Part shown: positions 35,909-45,698 of the stretch, one piece after another
How the letters are laid out: each line of letters begins with the position of its first letter
Position numbering within the stretch: the stretch's first letter is position 1
Assembly: GCA_016839635.1 (NCBI GenBank)
Contig: JAEOTV010000158.1
Span: 1 to 64,000, forward strand
Origin: Promethearchaeota archaeon
Lineage (GTDB): Archaea; Asgardarchaeota; Lokiarchaeia; Sigynarchaeales; SOKP01
Direction: 5' to 3'
Length of the DNA: 64,000 nt
Translations under genes and position numbers: made by a program
The notes under the pieces: model-generated
Databases searched by the model: none
Told to the model about the DNA's origin: nothing
What the model saw: the letters and a program-made list of their open reading frames with translations, nothing else

Positions 35909-36745
35909 TTAAATGAATTTCATTAAATGATTCTTAGTTTCAGGAGAAAATAAATAATCTACTTTTTTCTTATCTTTAAATCTTTTAATAGCGAGTTCCA
36001 AATATTCTTTATTTGAATCGATTCCAATAAATTTCCGATTTAAAATACTGCATACGATACCTGTAGTACCAGATCCTACAAAAGGATCTAATACCCAATC
36101 ATTATTTTTCGAGGAGGATGATATTACTCTGTTTAACAATTCCATTGGTTTTTGGGTTGGATGTTTTCCAAATTCTTTCTCTTCGCGAGGAATTAAAGGT
36201 ATCGACCAAACACTTCTCATCTGTTTGTCTTTATTTTTTAATTTATCTTTAGGATTATTCCAAATCTTCATTTTCTCATAATTAAAAGTATGCTGAGATT
36301 TCTTGGAATTTCGAGCCCATAAAACAATTTCATGACTATGTGTGAAATATTTGCAGGATAAATTAGGGGGTGCATTTGGTTTATACCAGACTATAGAGTT
36401 AATTATGTTAAATTCATTTTTTTCTAGTAGATATCCTACCTTATAGATATTATGTAAAGTACCAGAAACCCAGATAGTCCCATTCTCTTTCAACACCTTT
36501 TTACATGCTTTTAGCCAAATATCAATAAATTTAACGTCCTCTTCAAATCCTTTAGATTTGTCCCAATCACCTTTATTTACTGAAACCATCCTCCCTGATG
36601 AACAAGTAATTCCATCATTAGAAAGAAAATAGGGGGGATCAACATAAATTAAATCAAATTTATTAATTTTAAATTGATCTAAGATTTTTAATGCATCTCC
36701 ATGATACAAAATGAAATTATTTTCTTGAAAATAAGGCTTTATCAT
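35909..36745 (-). CDS. DpnA-like N6-adenine DNA methyltransferase
   Basis: 278 residues with the beta-class motif order: catalytic DPPY (36-39) comes first and the AdoMet-binding DPFVGSGTTG (220-229) last. The stretch YFLSNDGI followed by KGDWDKS, the HNIYKVGYLLE segment, NLSCKYFTHSHE and GKHPTQKP closely match M.DpnA/M.MboII-type proteins that methylate adenine in GATC on single- or double-stranded DNA. GATC specificity is inferred from that similarity. No restriction endonuclease gene is adjacent, so it is an orphan methylase; it could be a transferred gene kept for gene regulation, repair marking or phage defence. Confidence 0.85.
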   Translation of the reverse strand: MIKPYFQENNFILYHGDALKILDQFKINKFDLIYVDPPYFLSNDGITCSSGRMVSVNKGDWDKSKGFEEDVKFIDIWLKACKKVLKENGTIWVSGTLHNIYKVGYLLEKNEFNIINSIVWYKPNAPPNLSCKYFTHSHEIVLWARNSKKSQHTFNYEKMKIWNNPKDKLKNKDKQMRSVWSIPLIPREEKEFGKHPTQKPMELLNRVISSSSKNNDWVLDPFVGSGTTGIVCSILNRKFIGIDSNKEYLELAIKRFKDKKKVDYLFSPETKNHLMKFI

Positions 36746-36906
36746 ATTACAGCAAATTTCTATTAGGAACTATTTAAAGTTCAATTGAGTTGATTAAGAA
36801 AATATAATATCTTTTAATTATTAACTTTAAAGTTTAATATTAACAAACACTTAATATTCATGTAAGAAAATCGTTAATTTATTCACAATACGTTAGAGAT
36901 TTAAAC

Positions 36907-37848
36907 ATGATAAATAAACAAAGATTCGAAGAGTTATTTAATCAACATGTGATTAAAGATATTTCTGAAGAACAAATTGATATAGTTCTTTCAGGTCAAT
37001 ATGGTAAAGCATTAGAACTATTAAGAGATGCAGAATCGACTGGGTTGTTTCCAGCACTAGTTGGACCTCCTGGTGTTGGAAAAACGATTCTATGTCGGTA
37101 CTTTGCTAGTCTGAGAGCGAAGGAGAATAAAAATAAGAGTTTTCAATGGTTGACTATGGATGAAAGTATCAAACCTTCTCATTTTATAGGTTCTTTTGAT
37201 CCTGCAATTACATTAAAGAAAGGTTTTGTATTGGAGGCTTTTAATCCTGGACCATTATTAAACGCTATGCTAGAAGGAGGTACTTTCCTAGCTAATGAAA
37301 TTAATAGAGCTACAGAATATTCTCAAAACACTTTATTAGAACCTTTAGAAGAAGCTTCTATTGGTATTCCCCACTTAGGGCGAATTAAGGCAGATAATGA
37401 TTTTTTCTTTATATGTGCAATGAATCCGGAAGAATTATCTGGAACACATCGCTTATCTGAAGCTTTAAAAGATAGAATAAAGGTTTGGATTAAATTAACT
37501 TACCCTGATAAATCCACCGAATTAGATATAATAAGAATTAATTTACCTGAACATTTTATTATTGAAGAGTCAGAATTAGAATTAATATATTCCATAATAA
37601 AAGAGACTAGACAGAACAAAATTGATGTTGAAATTCCTGCTTCTATAAGAGCCGGTATTGCTATTGCAAAATTATTAGCAAGGAAAAGAATCGTAGAGAA
37701 AGAAAAAAAAGTGAAGGAGAAAGAATCTGCATATATCTATCTTTCAGAAATTGCCCGTCATGTGTTATTGGGAAGTTTAAAACCTAAACCTGGAGTAAAA
37801 GTCGAAAATATTATAGAAAATATTATTCATAAGACCCTAGGAGGGTAA
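36907..37848 (+). CDS. MoxR-type AAA+ ATPase
   Basis: 313 residues. Walker A GPPGVGKT (53-60); Walker B region GGTFLANEIN (124-132), in which the usual DE is NE; sensor 1 in FFFICAMNPEE; arginine finger region LSEALKDRI. The C-terminal lid domain follows. MoxR ATPases act as chaperones that load metals or remodel partners together with VWA proteins, and the VWA gene begins six bases downstream. The loss of the first Walker B aspartate is worth noting; the following Glu, which drives hydrolysis, is retained. First gene of a three-gene operon. Confidence 0.87.
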   Translation: MINKQRFEELFNQHVIKDISEEQIDIVLSGQYGKALELLRDAESTGLFPALVGPPGVGKTILCRYFASLRAKENKNKSFQWLTMDESIKPSHFIGSFDPAITLKKGFVLEAFNPGPLLNAMLEGGTFLANEINRATEYSQNTLLEPLEEASIGIPHLGRIKADNDFFFICAMNPEELSGTHRLSEALKDRIKVWIKLTYPDKSTELDIIRINLPEHFIIEESELELIYSIIKETRQNKIDVEIPASIRAGIAIAKLLARKRIVEKEKKVKEKESAYIYLSEIARHVLLGSLKPKPGVKVENIIENIIHKTLGG

Positions 37849-37853
37849 TATTA

Positions 37854-40343
37854 TTGGGAATTTTTCCTGAAAACCCTTGTGAATTTGCTGTAGAGTTTAT
37901 TAGAAGGATGAGAAATCATCAAGATATAATTCAAATGCCATCCCCACGGCAAGTGTTATCAATACCGAATTTAATTATATCGAGGTATTATCGTAAAGGA
38001 TCCATTACTCCAAATGATTTTATTGAAATTAGCACTGTAACCTCATTTCCCGATAATCAAAATTTAGCAAAAGATATTGCCTTTGAGATTCTCTTTCCAA
38101 ATTATAAGAAAAATTTAATGAAATCATTCTTCGATGAAAATGGAATTGATAATTTTGAAGATGATGTAATGAATTCCGCAATTAAGTCAGAATTAGACCA
38201 GCTTCAGGATCTTATAGATGAGATTGAATTATCAAAATCATTTGACACAGATATGCTTCAGCAATTGGAAAAATTCATGGAAGAATTAAATCAAAAGAGG
38301 AATGAAGAACCTTATAAATCAGCACTTAATTTCTTTAACGACGATTCTGAGTTATATAAAGAAGAAATAACTTCATTTGATAAATTTCTTGAGGAAGCAA
38401 AGAAAAGAATGCTTCAAAAAATTAATTCTTTAGATCCTAAGGATCTTAAAGCAGGGACTAATTTAGGGTTAAATGATTTAATTCAAGAGGAATCTTTAAG
38501 AGAATGGGAAAAAATTACAAGTAAAGCGCTCAATAATCAAAATATTGAAAATGATTTAAATAATTTATTAAAATCAGGGAGTTTAGAAGATTTATTACAG
38601 TCTATGAAATTTTTAAAAGATACTAATGCAATTTCTAAAGATCAATTTGCGAATCTGAAAATGGAACTTCAAAATAAGATTGATAATTTAGATCAATTAT
38701 TCCAATCAGCAAAACACCTAAGAGAAACTCCAAATTTTAATCCAGATAAAGTCTTAAATAACAGCATAGAACAATCTTCATTTGAACATAATTTCAGTCT
38801 GGCAAATTCACTTGATCAATTTTATGGTACTGATCTGAGAACTTCATTATTAGAAAAATATGATCAACAAGGTAAAAATTCCCAATTGAATCTTTCACTT
38901 GAAAATTTAACGAAAACTGCATTTGCAAACAAATCATGGAACTCATTATTCAATCAAGCACTTAAAAATGCCATTAATGAAGCAAAGAACCAAAGTAAAA
39001 AATTTGAAGCTTTTAAAACTCTGACTCACCAATTACAACAGCTAGCAAATAGCTCTCCAAATATGCATTGCAGCCAAAAAATGGCACAGAATATTCCAGA
39101 TCTTACTTCTTTAACTTTAGAATCTTGTGAAACACCTTACCAACTAAGAAATGCAACTGAATTTTTAAGAAAAATTGGATTAAACCTCGAGTCAGAACTT
39201 ATAGAGAAGATTGGAAAAAAACTTCAAATGGCTGAAGATGAAATATTTGAATTAATTGAACCTACGTATCAGTTGTTAAAAAAATTAATTCAAAAAAATA
39301 AAGCAGATTTTCAAAGATTAAGTAATTTAATGAATCAAATTCAGGATCAATTAAATTTTGAGAGGATAAAAGAATTAACCGCCAGTGCATTGGCTTCAGA
39401 TAATAGAGATGCATTAGGAGCTCTAGGGAATTTTAATTTAAGTGACGCTTTAAAAAGTGCTCAACAAATCGGAGGCCAAGAAGGTGAAAATAAAATGATT
39501 TCGTGTCTATCAGCGGGTAGTGGAGAAAATTTACTTAAACAATGGTTTATTCATCGAAATAATTTACAAGAAACCACTAAACAAAAAGTAAAAGAACTTG
39601 CTAAAAAAATGTTAATTGAATTAGGTATTTATTATTCAAGAGCACATTTAGGTAGTTCGACAACAGGACCAATTCCAATTAATATAGTAAGACCATATTC
39701 TATAGGAGATGATTTTGAAAATATTGATCTTGAGGAAACTATAAATAACATCTTAGAGAAAGGTAAAAAATTAGATCACATAAAATACGATGATTTTTTT
39801 GTTTTTGAAACTGCTAAAGGGTTAAGAACTGCTTGTTTTGAGCTTGATATTTCAGGTAGTATGACAGGGGATAAACTTACCTACATGAGTATTTGTATAA
39901 CAATGCTATGCTATGGAATGCGTAAAGATGAACTTGGTATTACTTTTTTTGAGTCAAATACACATGTTTTGAAAGGATTAGATGAAAAACTTGATTTAGA
40001 GAAATTGGCAGATGAGCTTCTTTCTGTTACCTCTCGAGGGGGAACACGAATACAAAGTGCCGTTGAATGGGCAAATAAGCAATTTAAAGAATATTCGAAT
40101 TCCCGTGAAAAACTAAATGTCATATTTACTGATGCTGAAATTTTTGATCTCAAAGAAGCCATGACAGAATTAAGAAAAATGCGTTCCTTAGGGGTTGATT
40201 TCATATTAGTATGTCCTGAAACTTCTTTCAATTTAAAAGAAGCTAAAAAGATGGTAAAAGTTGCAGGAGGGCAATTACTTACTATAAAAGATTGGAATCA
40301 ATTTCCTAAATTAATCTCAGAAATAATAAAATCAAGATTTTAA
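37854..40343 (+). CDS. VWA-domain protein partner of MoxR
   Basis: 829 residues. The first ~620 are helical and Asn/Gln/Lys-rich, with no recognised domain and several coiled-coil-like repeats. The C-terminal ~180 form a von Willebrand A domain with MIDAS residues D665, S667 and S669 in FDISGSMTG, a conserved Thr in RGGTRI and an Asp in FTDAEIFD. It resembles CoxE-like cytosolic VWA proteins. The start is TTG 37854, which lies after GGAGGG of the MoxR gene end. No signal peptide or membrane helix. It probably brings substrate proteins to the MoxR ring. Only four bases separate it from the SWIM-like gene. Confidence 0.8.
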   Translation: MGIFPENPCEFAVEFIRRMRNHQDIIQMPSPRQVLSIPNLIISRYYRKGSITPNDFIEISTVTSFPDNQNLAKDIAFEILFPNYKKNLMKSFFDENGIDNFEDDVMNSAIKSELDQLQDLIDEIELSKSFDTDMLQQLEKFMEELNQKRNEEPYKSALNFFNDDSELYKEEITSFDKFLEEAKKRMLQKINSLDPKDLKAGTNLGLNDLIQEESLREWEKITSKALNNQNIENDLNNLLKSGSLEDLLQSMKFLKDTNAISKDQFANLKMELQNKIDNLDQLFQSAKHLRETPNFNPDKVLNNSIEQSSFEHNFSLANSLDQFYGTDLRTSLLEKYDQQGKNSQLNLSLENLTKTAFANKSWNSLFNQALKNAINEAKNQSKKFEAFKTLTHQLQQLANSSPNMHCSQKMAQNIPDLTSLTLESCETPYQLRNATEFLRKIGLNLESELIEKIGKKLQMAEDEIFELIEPTYQLLKKLIQKNKADFQRLSNLMNQIQDQLNFERIKELTASALASDNRDALGALGNFNLSDALKSAQQIGGQEGENKMISCLSAGSGENLLKQWFIHRNNLQETTKQKVKELAKKMLIELGIYYSRAHLGSSTTGPIPINIVRPYSIGDDFENIDLEETINNILEKGKKLDHIKYDDFFVFETAKGLRTACFELDISGSMTGDKLTYMSICITMLCYGMRKDELGITFFESNTHVLKGLDEKLDLEKLADELLSVTSRGGTRIQSAVEWANKQFKEYSNSREKLNVIFTDAEIFDLKEAMTELRKMRSLGVDFILVCPETSFNLKEAKKMVKVAGGQLLTIKDWNQFPKLISEIIKSRF

Positions 40344-40347
40344 AAAA

Positions 40348-42702
40348 ATGGTTAATATTTCAATATCAAGTTTAATAATTGATAAATTTGGTTTAAATTT
40401 ATATCAGAAATCACTTAAATTTCTTTCCAATAAAATTAATTTAATTAATATTGAAGAAGATCCAATATTAATAAGAAGTCTTATTTTAGATAATGAGCGA
40501 GAATTTCACCTCATAATAGACGAAAAGAATAATGAAATTTTTCACGATTGTCCATCATTTCTAATTCATTCTGAAAAAAACAAAAAAATCTGTGTTCATT
40601 TGATAAAATTATTATCAATAATTAAAACTAATCTTGCTCAAAAAATTTTAGAGAATTTTAAGAGTTTTAATTTAACATCAGAAGATTTAGGTTCACAAAA
40701 AAAAAGTAAAAACTTTCTCTTATTAGCTAATAGTTGTTTTAAAAGAAATAATTGCGTAGAAGCATTAAATTATATAAATAAAGCAATTTATAATCAATTT
40801 GAGATTGAAAATATAATTGAAACTTACCTGATTACCGCAATTAACAATAATCTATTTATTGAATTTTTTGAATTTTTACAAAATGGGTATGAGAATGATT
40901 TGGAGAAACATTTTCTGACTTTTAATGATTATATAAAAAAAGGATTTAAAAAATTCTTAAATACTATACCCAAATATTCATTTTTTAATCTCCTCAAAAT
41001 TATTGAATCTGTTAATAAAATACTAGAATTTAAAGATATCTCGTTTTTAGCATCACATTTTGATAAATTAAAAGCTTTGATAAAAACTAAGGATATTAAT
41101 AATCAATACTTTTCTACTTATCTAATTAAGAACAATTATAATGAATTGGTTGAGTTTAATCCATTATTCAAGGATTTAATGTCTGAAGCTCATTTAAAAA
41201 CTCTAAAACTCAAGCTATTAAACTATTTTTTTTCTGAAATTGATAATTTTTGCATACTTGATAAATTAAAGTTATTGAAAAAGCAATTTGAAGTTATAAA
41301 CATTCCAAAAGAAGAATATTATGATGAATATAAGAAATATAAAATGGAAATAAAGGAACTAGAAAGAAAAGTCTACCTGAAAAAATTTGCTTTCTTAAAG
41401 TTGTTGATGGAAAAACATAATATTATAAGGGCGAAAGGGGAGTTTAGGAAAAAAAGAAACACTTATATTGTAAAACATGATGAAAAAAATTTAAAAAATC
41501 CTGTATATCATTATATTATCTCCCGTATTGGCTTTTTTGGATTAAAAGAACAAACAATAAAATCTTCTGAAATAGGAATAAATTATTTTATAATGAAAGA
41601 ACTATTTTTAGATGATTTTAGTAGTTTTCAAGATGTATATTATTATAAACATCAATTCTGGGGAGAAACTAATGATTATGAAATAAAATCAATTGATGGT
41701 ATATCATTACTAAGTGAAAATATTGAATATAGCTATAATACAATTCATAAAGAATCAGAAGATGTAATGGTTATTGAATGGGATCTAGCAAATACACCAA
41801 TTCAAGGTAGTCTGGTAAATGCCTACGGTTCACAAATAATTATTCCTGACTACAATAATCCGTTATTTTATGATTTGAAACCATTTGATCTTTGTTATTG
41901 TAAAAAAACACCCATTAAAATTGAAAGTAACCTCATTAAGACTATAAACGTAATTACAAAATGCTCATTTAAAGATGCTATTAAGAGTGTTTCTAAAGGT
42001 ATGGAATTTATTGAGGGTTTTTATCCTTTATCACTTATAAGGGCAGTATTAAATAAGGATATCAATCCGTTTCAAGCAAATGAAATTGTGGTTAATAATC
42101 CAAATAAGTTATTCGTACCCAATTATAATGTTTTTGTTAACACATTTAAACAATTTTTACTTGACTATATTTTTAAAGAAAGAGATCACATTTTTGAGGA
42201 ATTGAAAAAAGAAACTGATCTTAATACTTATCAAATTTTAACTTTATTCAATTTAAATAGTGAATTAGCGGGATTAGATCTACCCTATGCTCAAATATTA
42301 AAAAAATGCCTGCATCCCGATATTATTCTAAAAGAATTTAAGTCAAAATTTTTAAATGAAATCCATTCTATTATTGAAAATTTATTAGAGACTCCTGAGC
42401 CTGGAAGCACGATAATATTTGATTTGAAAAAAATGCAACATACCCCCTTTTTTAAATACTTTAATAAAATTATTGAAATTCGTAAAGATGAGTTTGAATC
42501 TTCTCAAATAATTAGATTACAAGATAAAGGGAGAGTCTTTTATGATATGTCTGGAATTATTAAAACATACTATGGTAAAAAATTTTTTAGAATTCTCCAC
42601 TTTGAGGAAATTTTAAATCTTAAACCCGATAAATTTAAAAAATTTCGCGATTATAGCTCTAAATTAAATCTAAAACTTATAATTATTGATAGATTTAATT
42701 AA
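40348..42702 (+). CDS. SWIM-like zinc-finger and TPR-type protein of MoxR/VWA operon
   Basis: 784 residues, not matching a well known family. Residues 66-84 read HxC, 13 residues, CxH (H66, C68, C82, H84), a variant of the SWIM zinc finger CxCx(n)CxH in which the first Cys is His. A helical TPR-like stretch follows (about 115-160: LLANSCFKRNNCVEALNYINKAI). The remainder, including a central beta-rich segment (VMVIEWDLANTPIQGSLVNAYG), is unassigned. Bacteria have clusters of a SWIM protein, MoxR, VWA and large unknown proteins; this archaeal third gene fits that theme. Translation is probably coupled to the VWA gene. Confidence 0.6.
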   Translation: MVNISISSLIIDKFGLNLYQKSLKFLSNKINLINIEEDPILIRSLILDNEREFHLIIDEKNNEIFHDCPSFLIHSEKNKKICVHLIKLLSIIKTNLAQKILENFKSFNLTSEDLGSQKKSKNFLLLANSCFKRNNCVEALNYINKAIYNQFEIENIIETYLITAINNNLFIEFFEFLQNGYENDLEKHFLTFNDYIKKGFKKFLNTIPKYSFFNLLKIIESVNKILEFKDISFLASHFDKLKALIKTKDINNQYFSTYLIKNNYNELVEFNPLFKDLMSEAHLKTLKLKLLNYFFSEIDNFCILDKLKLLKKQFEVINIPKEEYYDEYKKYKMEIKELERKVYLKKFAFLKLLMEKHNIIRAKGEFRKKRNTYIVKHDEKNLKNPVYHYIISRIGFFGLKEQTIKSSEIGINYFIMKELFLDDFSSFQDVYYYKHQFWGETNDYEIKSIDGISLLSENIEYSYNTIHKESEDVMVIEWDLANTPIQGSLVNAYGSQIIIPDYNNPLFYDLKPFDLCYCKKTPIKIESNLIKTINVITKCSFKDAIKSVSKGMEFIEGFYPLSLIRAVLNKDINPFQANEIVVNNPNKLFVPNYNVFVNTFKQFLLDYIFKERDHIFEELKKETDLNTYQILTLFNLNSELAGLDLPYAQILKKCLHPDIILKEFKSKFLNEIHSIIENLLETPEPGSTIIFDLKKMQHTPFFKYFNKIIEIRKDEFESSQIIRLQDKGRVFYDMSGIIKTYYGKKFFRILHFEEILNLKPDKFKKFRDYSSKLNLKLIIIDRFN

Positions 42703-42710
42703 ATACTGTC

Positions 42711-43901
42711 TTAATTTTCAAATTGCAATTTTCCATAAACAGCGTCATGACCAGGTATAAACCAGAATTTTCCATTTCTAACTTTATGAATTGCTTCAAT
42801 TAATCTTTCAGGTATGTCGTCAAAATTGCTTTTACCCTCCCATATCGCAAATTCACTATTATTATTTTCAACTAATTTTTGGTATAATGATAAGTTTGTT
42901 TTATCATATTCAGATCCTCCTAATATAACTGAAATTAAATGCAACATAGGGACAACGTATTGAAAATTTAATTTGAAAGGACTTATTTGATCGCTTAAAT
43001 CTTGAACTCGAGCTAATACTCCTTTAGTTAATTTTTTTTTACAATAAGGACAAATGTCAATATTAAGTTTTGGGCTACAATAATAATCTCTATTGTTAAA
43101 ATGGCGTTCTGGTCTATGGCCATCATAATAATATTTCCCTTGGGATGGTTTAAATTCGTATGTCTTAATAATTTTGTTTCTTTTAATTGAATCTACAAGA
43201 TTATAGTAATTTAATTTATTAAGTTGAATCCTCGTCGCTTCTCTACCTAATCTATGAAAATTAATAGAATGACAATCAGAATTAGATATAATTGACACCC
43301 TATTTAATTCTGAAATACTCCTTATCATTAAGGGATCGGCGCTTAGTCCTGTTTCTATACAATTAATATAATTCATACCATAACCCAAAGCTTCTTTCAT
43401 AGTATTGAAATGAGGTTTATCACCAAAGATACCAAAATAGGGAGTAAAGATATGAGCAGGAATTATCTCGATATCTGCATCAATAGATTTCAATCCAAAA
43501 ATAATGCTTTCTGCAGAGTTATAGATCTTTGGTCTCCCCTCTTTTGTTAAATTACCAAATTTGGATAGAAAATTAATAGATTCATCTAATTTTTCAAAAT
43601 TTGGAAACAGAAGGATGAAATGTACCTTTTTTGTTCCTAAATGATTGTTCCAAATTGCTTCAATTTCAGTTTGTAATACAAAATTAACATTTGGTATTTT
43701 TGGAGTAAAATATATTCCACTTGAATATTCAATTAAATTATTTTTTAATTCAATTAACCATAATGGGTGGAGACAGTCACCAGTTCCTACTAATTCAATT
43801 CCTTTTATATTACAATTAAAAGCAATTTTAAAAATATCAATATTTTTACTTGCTCCTCCTGAAAATTTGCTATGAATATGTAAATCACAGATTTTATTCA
43901 T
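42711..43901 (-). CDS. endQ: Endonuclease Q-like PHP-domain protein
   Basis: 396 residues. N-terminal PHP phosphoesterase domain: DLHIHSKFSGG with metal ligands H8 and H10, E in LVGTGDCLHP context, HIFTPYFGIFG, and ISNSDCHSINFHRLG. After it come HRPERH and a CxxC zinc site (CPYCKKKLTKGVL with the Cys of YYCSPKLNIDIC), typical of EndoQ. EndoQ cleaves DNA 5' of deaminated bases (uracil, hypoxanthine) and abasic sites and interacts with PCNA. The length is close to Thermococcales EndoQ. It converges with the SWIM-like gene. Confidence 0.85.
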   Translation of the reverse strand: MNKICDLHIHSKFSGGASKNIDIFKIAFNCNIKGIELVGTGDCLHPLWLIELKNNLIEYSSGIYFTPKIPNVNFVLQTEIEAIWNNHLGTKKVHFILLFPNFEKLDESINFLSKFGNLTKEGRPKIYNSAESIIFGLKSIDADIEIIPAHIFTPYFGIFGDKPHFNTMKEALGYGMNYINCIETGLSADPLMIRSISELNRVSIISNSDCHSINFHRLGREATRIQLNKLNYYNLVDSIKRNKIIKTYEFKPSQGKYYYDGHRPERHFNNRDYYCSPKLNIDICPYCKKKLTKGVLARVQDLSDQISPFKLNFQYVVPMLHLISVILGGSEYDKTNLSLYQKLVENNNSEFAIWEGKSNFDDIPERLIEAIHKVRNGKFWFIPGHDAVYGKLQFEN

Positions 43902-44158
43902 GTTTTTAAACTAATTTAAATGAAATTTGTAATAATATTCCGATTAACTTATTTAAATTCGTAAATAAAAAAAAATATTAAAAAGAAGTGTAAGAATTAG
44001 TAAAAAATAGTCATTATATCAATTTTATAATAAAATTGAAATCGAATTTTTAAGAGAATAGTAAAAATTGTATCATTATTTTTTTTATTAATGCATAAAT
44101 TTTATTTACATAGCATCTGAAAGTTTAATTGAAAATAAGTAAAAAAGATTATTCAAAA

Positions 44159-45439
44159 ATGACAAAAAATAATTTTCAACACCCTTCAAAGGATATAACA
44201 GAAAGTAAAGGTACAATTCTTAAAGGAAAAACAATTTGTATATGTTTAACAGGGTCGGTAGCTGTAATTTCCTCTCCTATTGTAGCCCGTGAGCTTATGA
44301 GATTAGGAGCTGAAGTGATATGCGTCATGTCTAAAGCAGCTACTGAGTTGATTAACCCTGCTTTAATGGAATGGGCAACAGGAAATAAAGTTATTACAAA
44401 ATTAACAGGAGCAGTTGAGCATGTTTATTTAGCGGGTGATAGGCCAAGAAGTGTAGGAAAGGCTGATTTAATTCTAATATGTCCTGCTACAGCAAATACA
44501 ATTTCAAAAATAGCATGTGGAGTTGACGACACGCCTGTAACAACGGTAGCTTCAACAGCATTTGGGTCATCTTTGCCTATAGTAATCGTACCTGCAATGC
44601 ACGAGAGTATGTACAAACATCCTATTTTAGAAAGAAATGAAAGACAACTGCGTGAATGTGGTGTAGAAATTTTAGGCCCAAGAATTTCGGAAGGTAAAGC
44701 TAAAATAGCTAAAATTGATGATATTATTGATAGGGTTATAGATTTATTAGTGACAAAGAAAGATTTAGAGGGTAAGAAAATTCTCATTACTGCGGGTCCA
44801 ACTAGAGAAGCAATAGATTCCGTAAGATTCGTCTCCAATAAGTCGTCAGGAAGAATGGGTATTGAATTAGCTAAAGAAGCCTCTGCTAGAGGTGCTGATG
44901 TAACATTAATTGCTGGTGAATGTATGGCAAAATTACCTAATTATTTAAAAACAAAACACGTTGTTTCAATTGACGATTTTATACACGCTGTTAAAGATGA
45001 AATATCATTAAACAATTATGATTTTTTCATTTCAGCTGCTGCTGTAAGTGATTATAAACCAATTGAATGCATTGAGGGCAAAATTTCAACAGATAACGTA
45101 GAACAACTACAAGTTAATATGAAGTTAACACCTAAAATAATAAATGTAGCAAGAAAAAAAGATTATAACTTATTCATTGTAGCCTTTAAAGCAGAAACTA
45201 ATGTATCTAAAAGCGAATTAATAGAGCGTGCGTATAATAGGCTCACTAAATCTGAAGTAAATTTAATTGTTGCTAATGATATTGGTAGAAAAGATATAGG
45301 TTTTAGTAGTAAATATAATGAAGTATTTATTATAGATAAGAATAAACGTATTACTCATGTCGAGAGAAATACTAAACGATATATAGCATCGAAAATAATT
45401 GATGTTGCTATTGAAGCTTACCAAAAGAGAAATTCATAA
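44159..45439 (+). CDS. coaBC: CoaBC, phosphopantothenoylcysteine synthetase/decarboxylase
   Basis: Bifunctional enzyme of coenzyme A synthesis: joins 4'-phosphopantothenate with cysteine and decarboxylates the product. The N-terminal flavoprotein CoaC part starts KTICICLTGSVAVISSP and contains PAMHESMYKHP with the active-site His-containing region; the C-terminal CoaB part starts KKILITAGPTREAIDSVRFVSN and has SAAAVSDYKP and AFKAET. Archaeal proteins of this type couple with CTP or ATP. In-frame TTG at 44129 would add ten residues; the ATG at 44159 is preferred. Monocistronic. Confidence 0.93.
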   Translation: MTKNNFQHPSKDITESKGTILKGKTICICLTGSVAVISSPIVARELMRLGAEVICVMSKAATELINPALMEWATGNKVITKLTGAVEHVYLAGDRPRSVGKADLILICPATANTISKIACGVDDTPVTTVASTAFGSSLPIVIVPAMHESMYKHPILERNERQLRECGVEILGPRISEGKAKIAKIDDIIDRVIDLLVTKKDLEGKKILITAGPTREAIDSVRFVSNKSSGRMGIELAKEASARGADVTLIAGECMAKLPNYLKTKHVVSIDDFIHAVKDEISLNNYDFFISAAAVSDYKPIECIEGKISTDNVEQLQVNMKLTPKIINVARKKDYNLFIVAFKAETNVSKSELIERAYNRLTKSEVNLIVANDIGRKDIGFSSKYNEVFIIDKNKRITHVERNTKRYIASKIIDVAIEAYQKRNS

Positions 45440-45684
45440 AATTAAGGCTAGATGGATTTTTGAATGGTTTTTTAACTGTATAATTATTTATTTTTATGAA
45501 ATAAAATCCGATGAAAATATTTAAATACTAATTTATTTACTGTAAACAGTGAATAATATTATAAAATTTGAGCAGATAATTGAAAATTATGGAATTTAGA
45601 TATATATCTAATATCTTATAGTTTTTTAATTATTTTGCTAATAGATTTATATATAATTATTGATCATTTTAATAAAAGATAATT

Positions 45685-45689
45685 AAGGA
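45685..45689 (+). promoter_or_regulatory. Ribosome binding site before ACG start of Topo VI B
   Basis: AAGGA lies nine bases before ACG 45699, and no ATG, GTG or TTG exists in frame between the stop TAA (45684) and ATG 45765. Conserved topoisomerase VI B sequence (ADYMRKRTQLVGF) already begins before that ATG, so initiation at or near the ACG is the simplest explanation. Confidence 0.4.
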
Positions 45690-45698
45690 ATTAATCAT

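Noticed and set aside
35909..36745. Full restriction-modification system
   Set aside because: No endonuclease-like gene on either side.
44425..44838. Antisense 137-residue frame in coaBC
   Set aside because: No start signal and fully inside a firmly identified gene.
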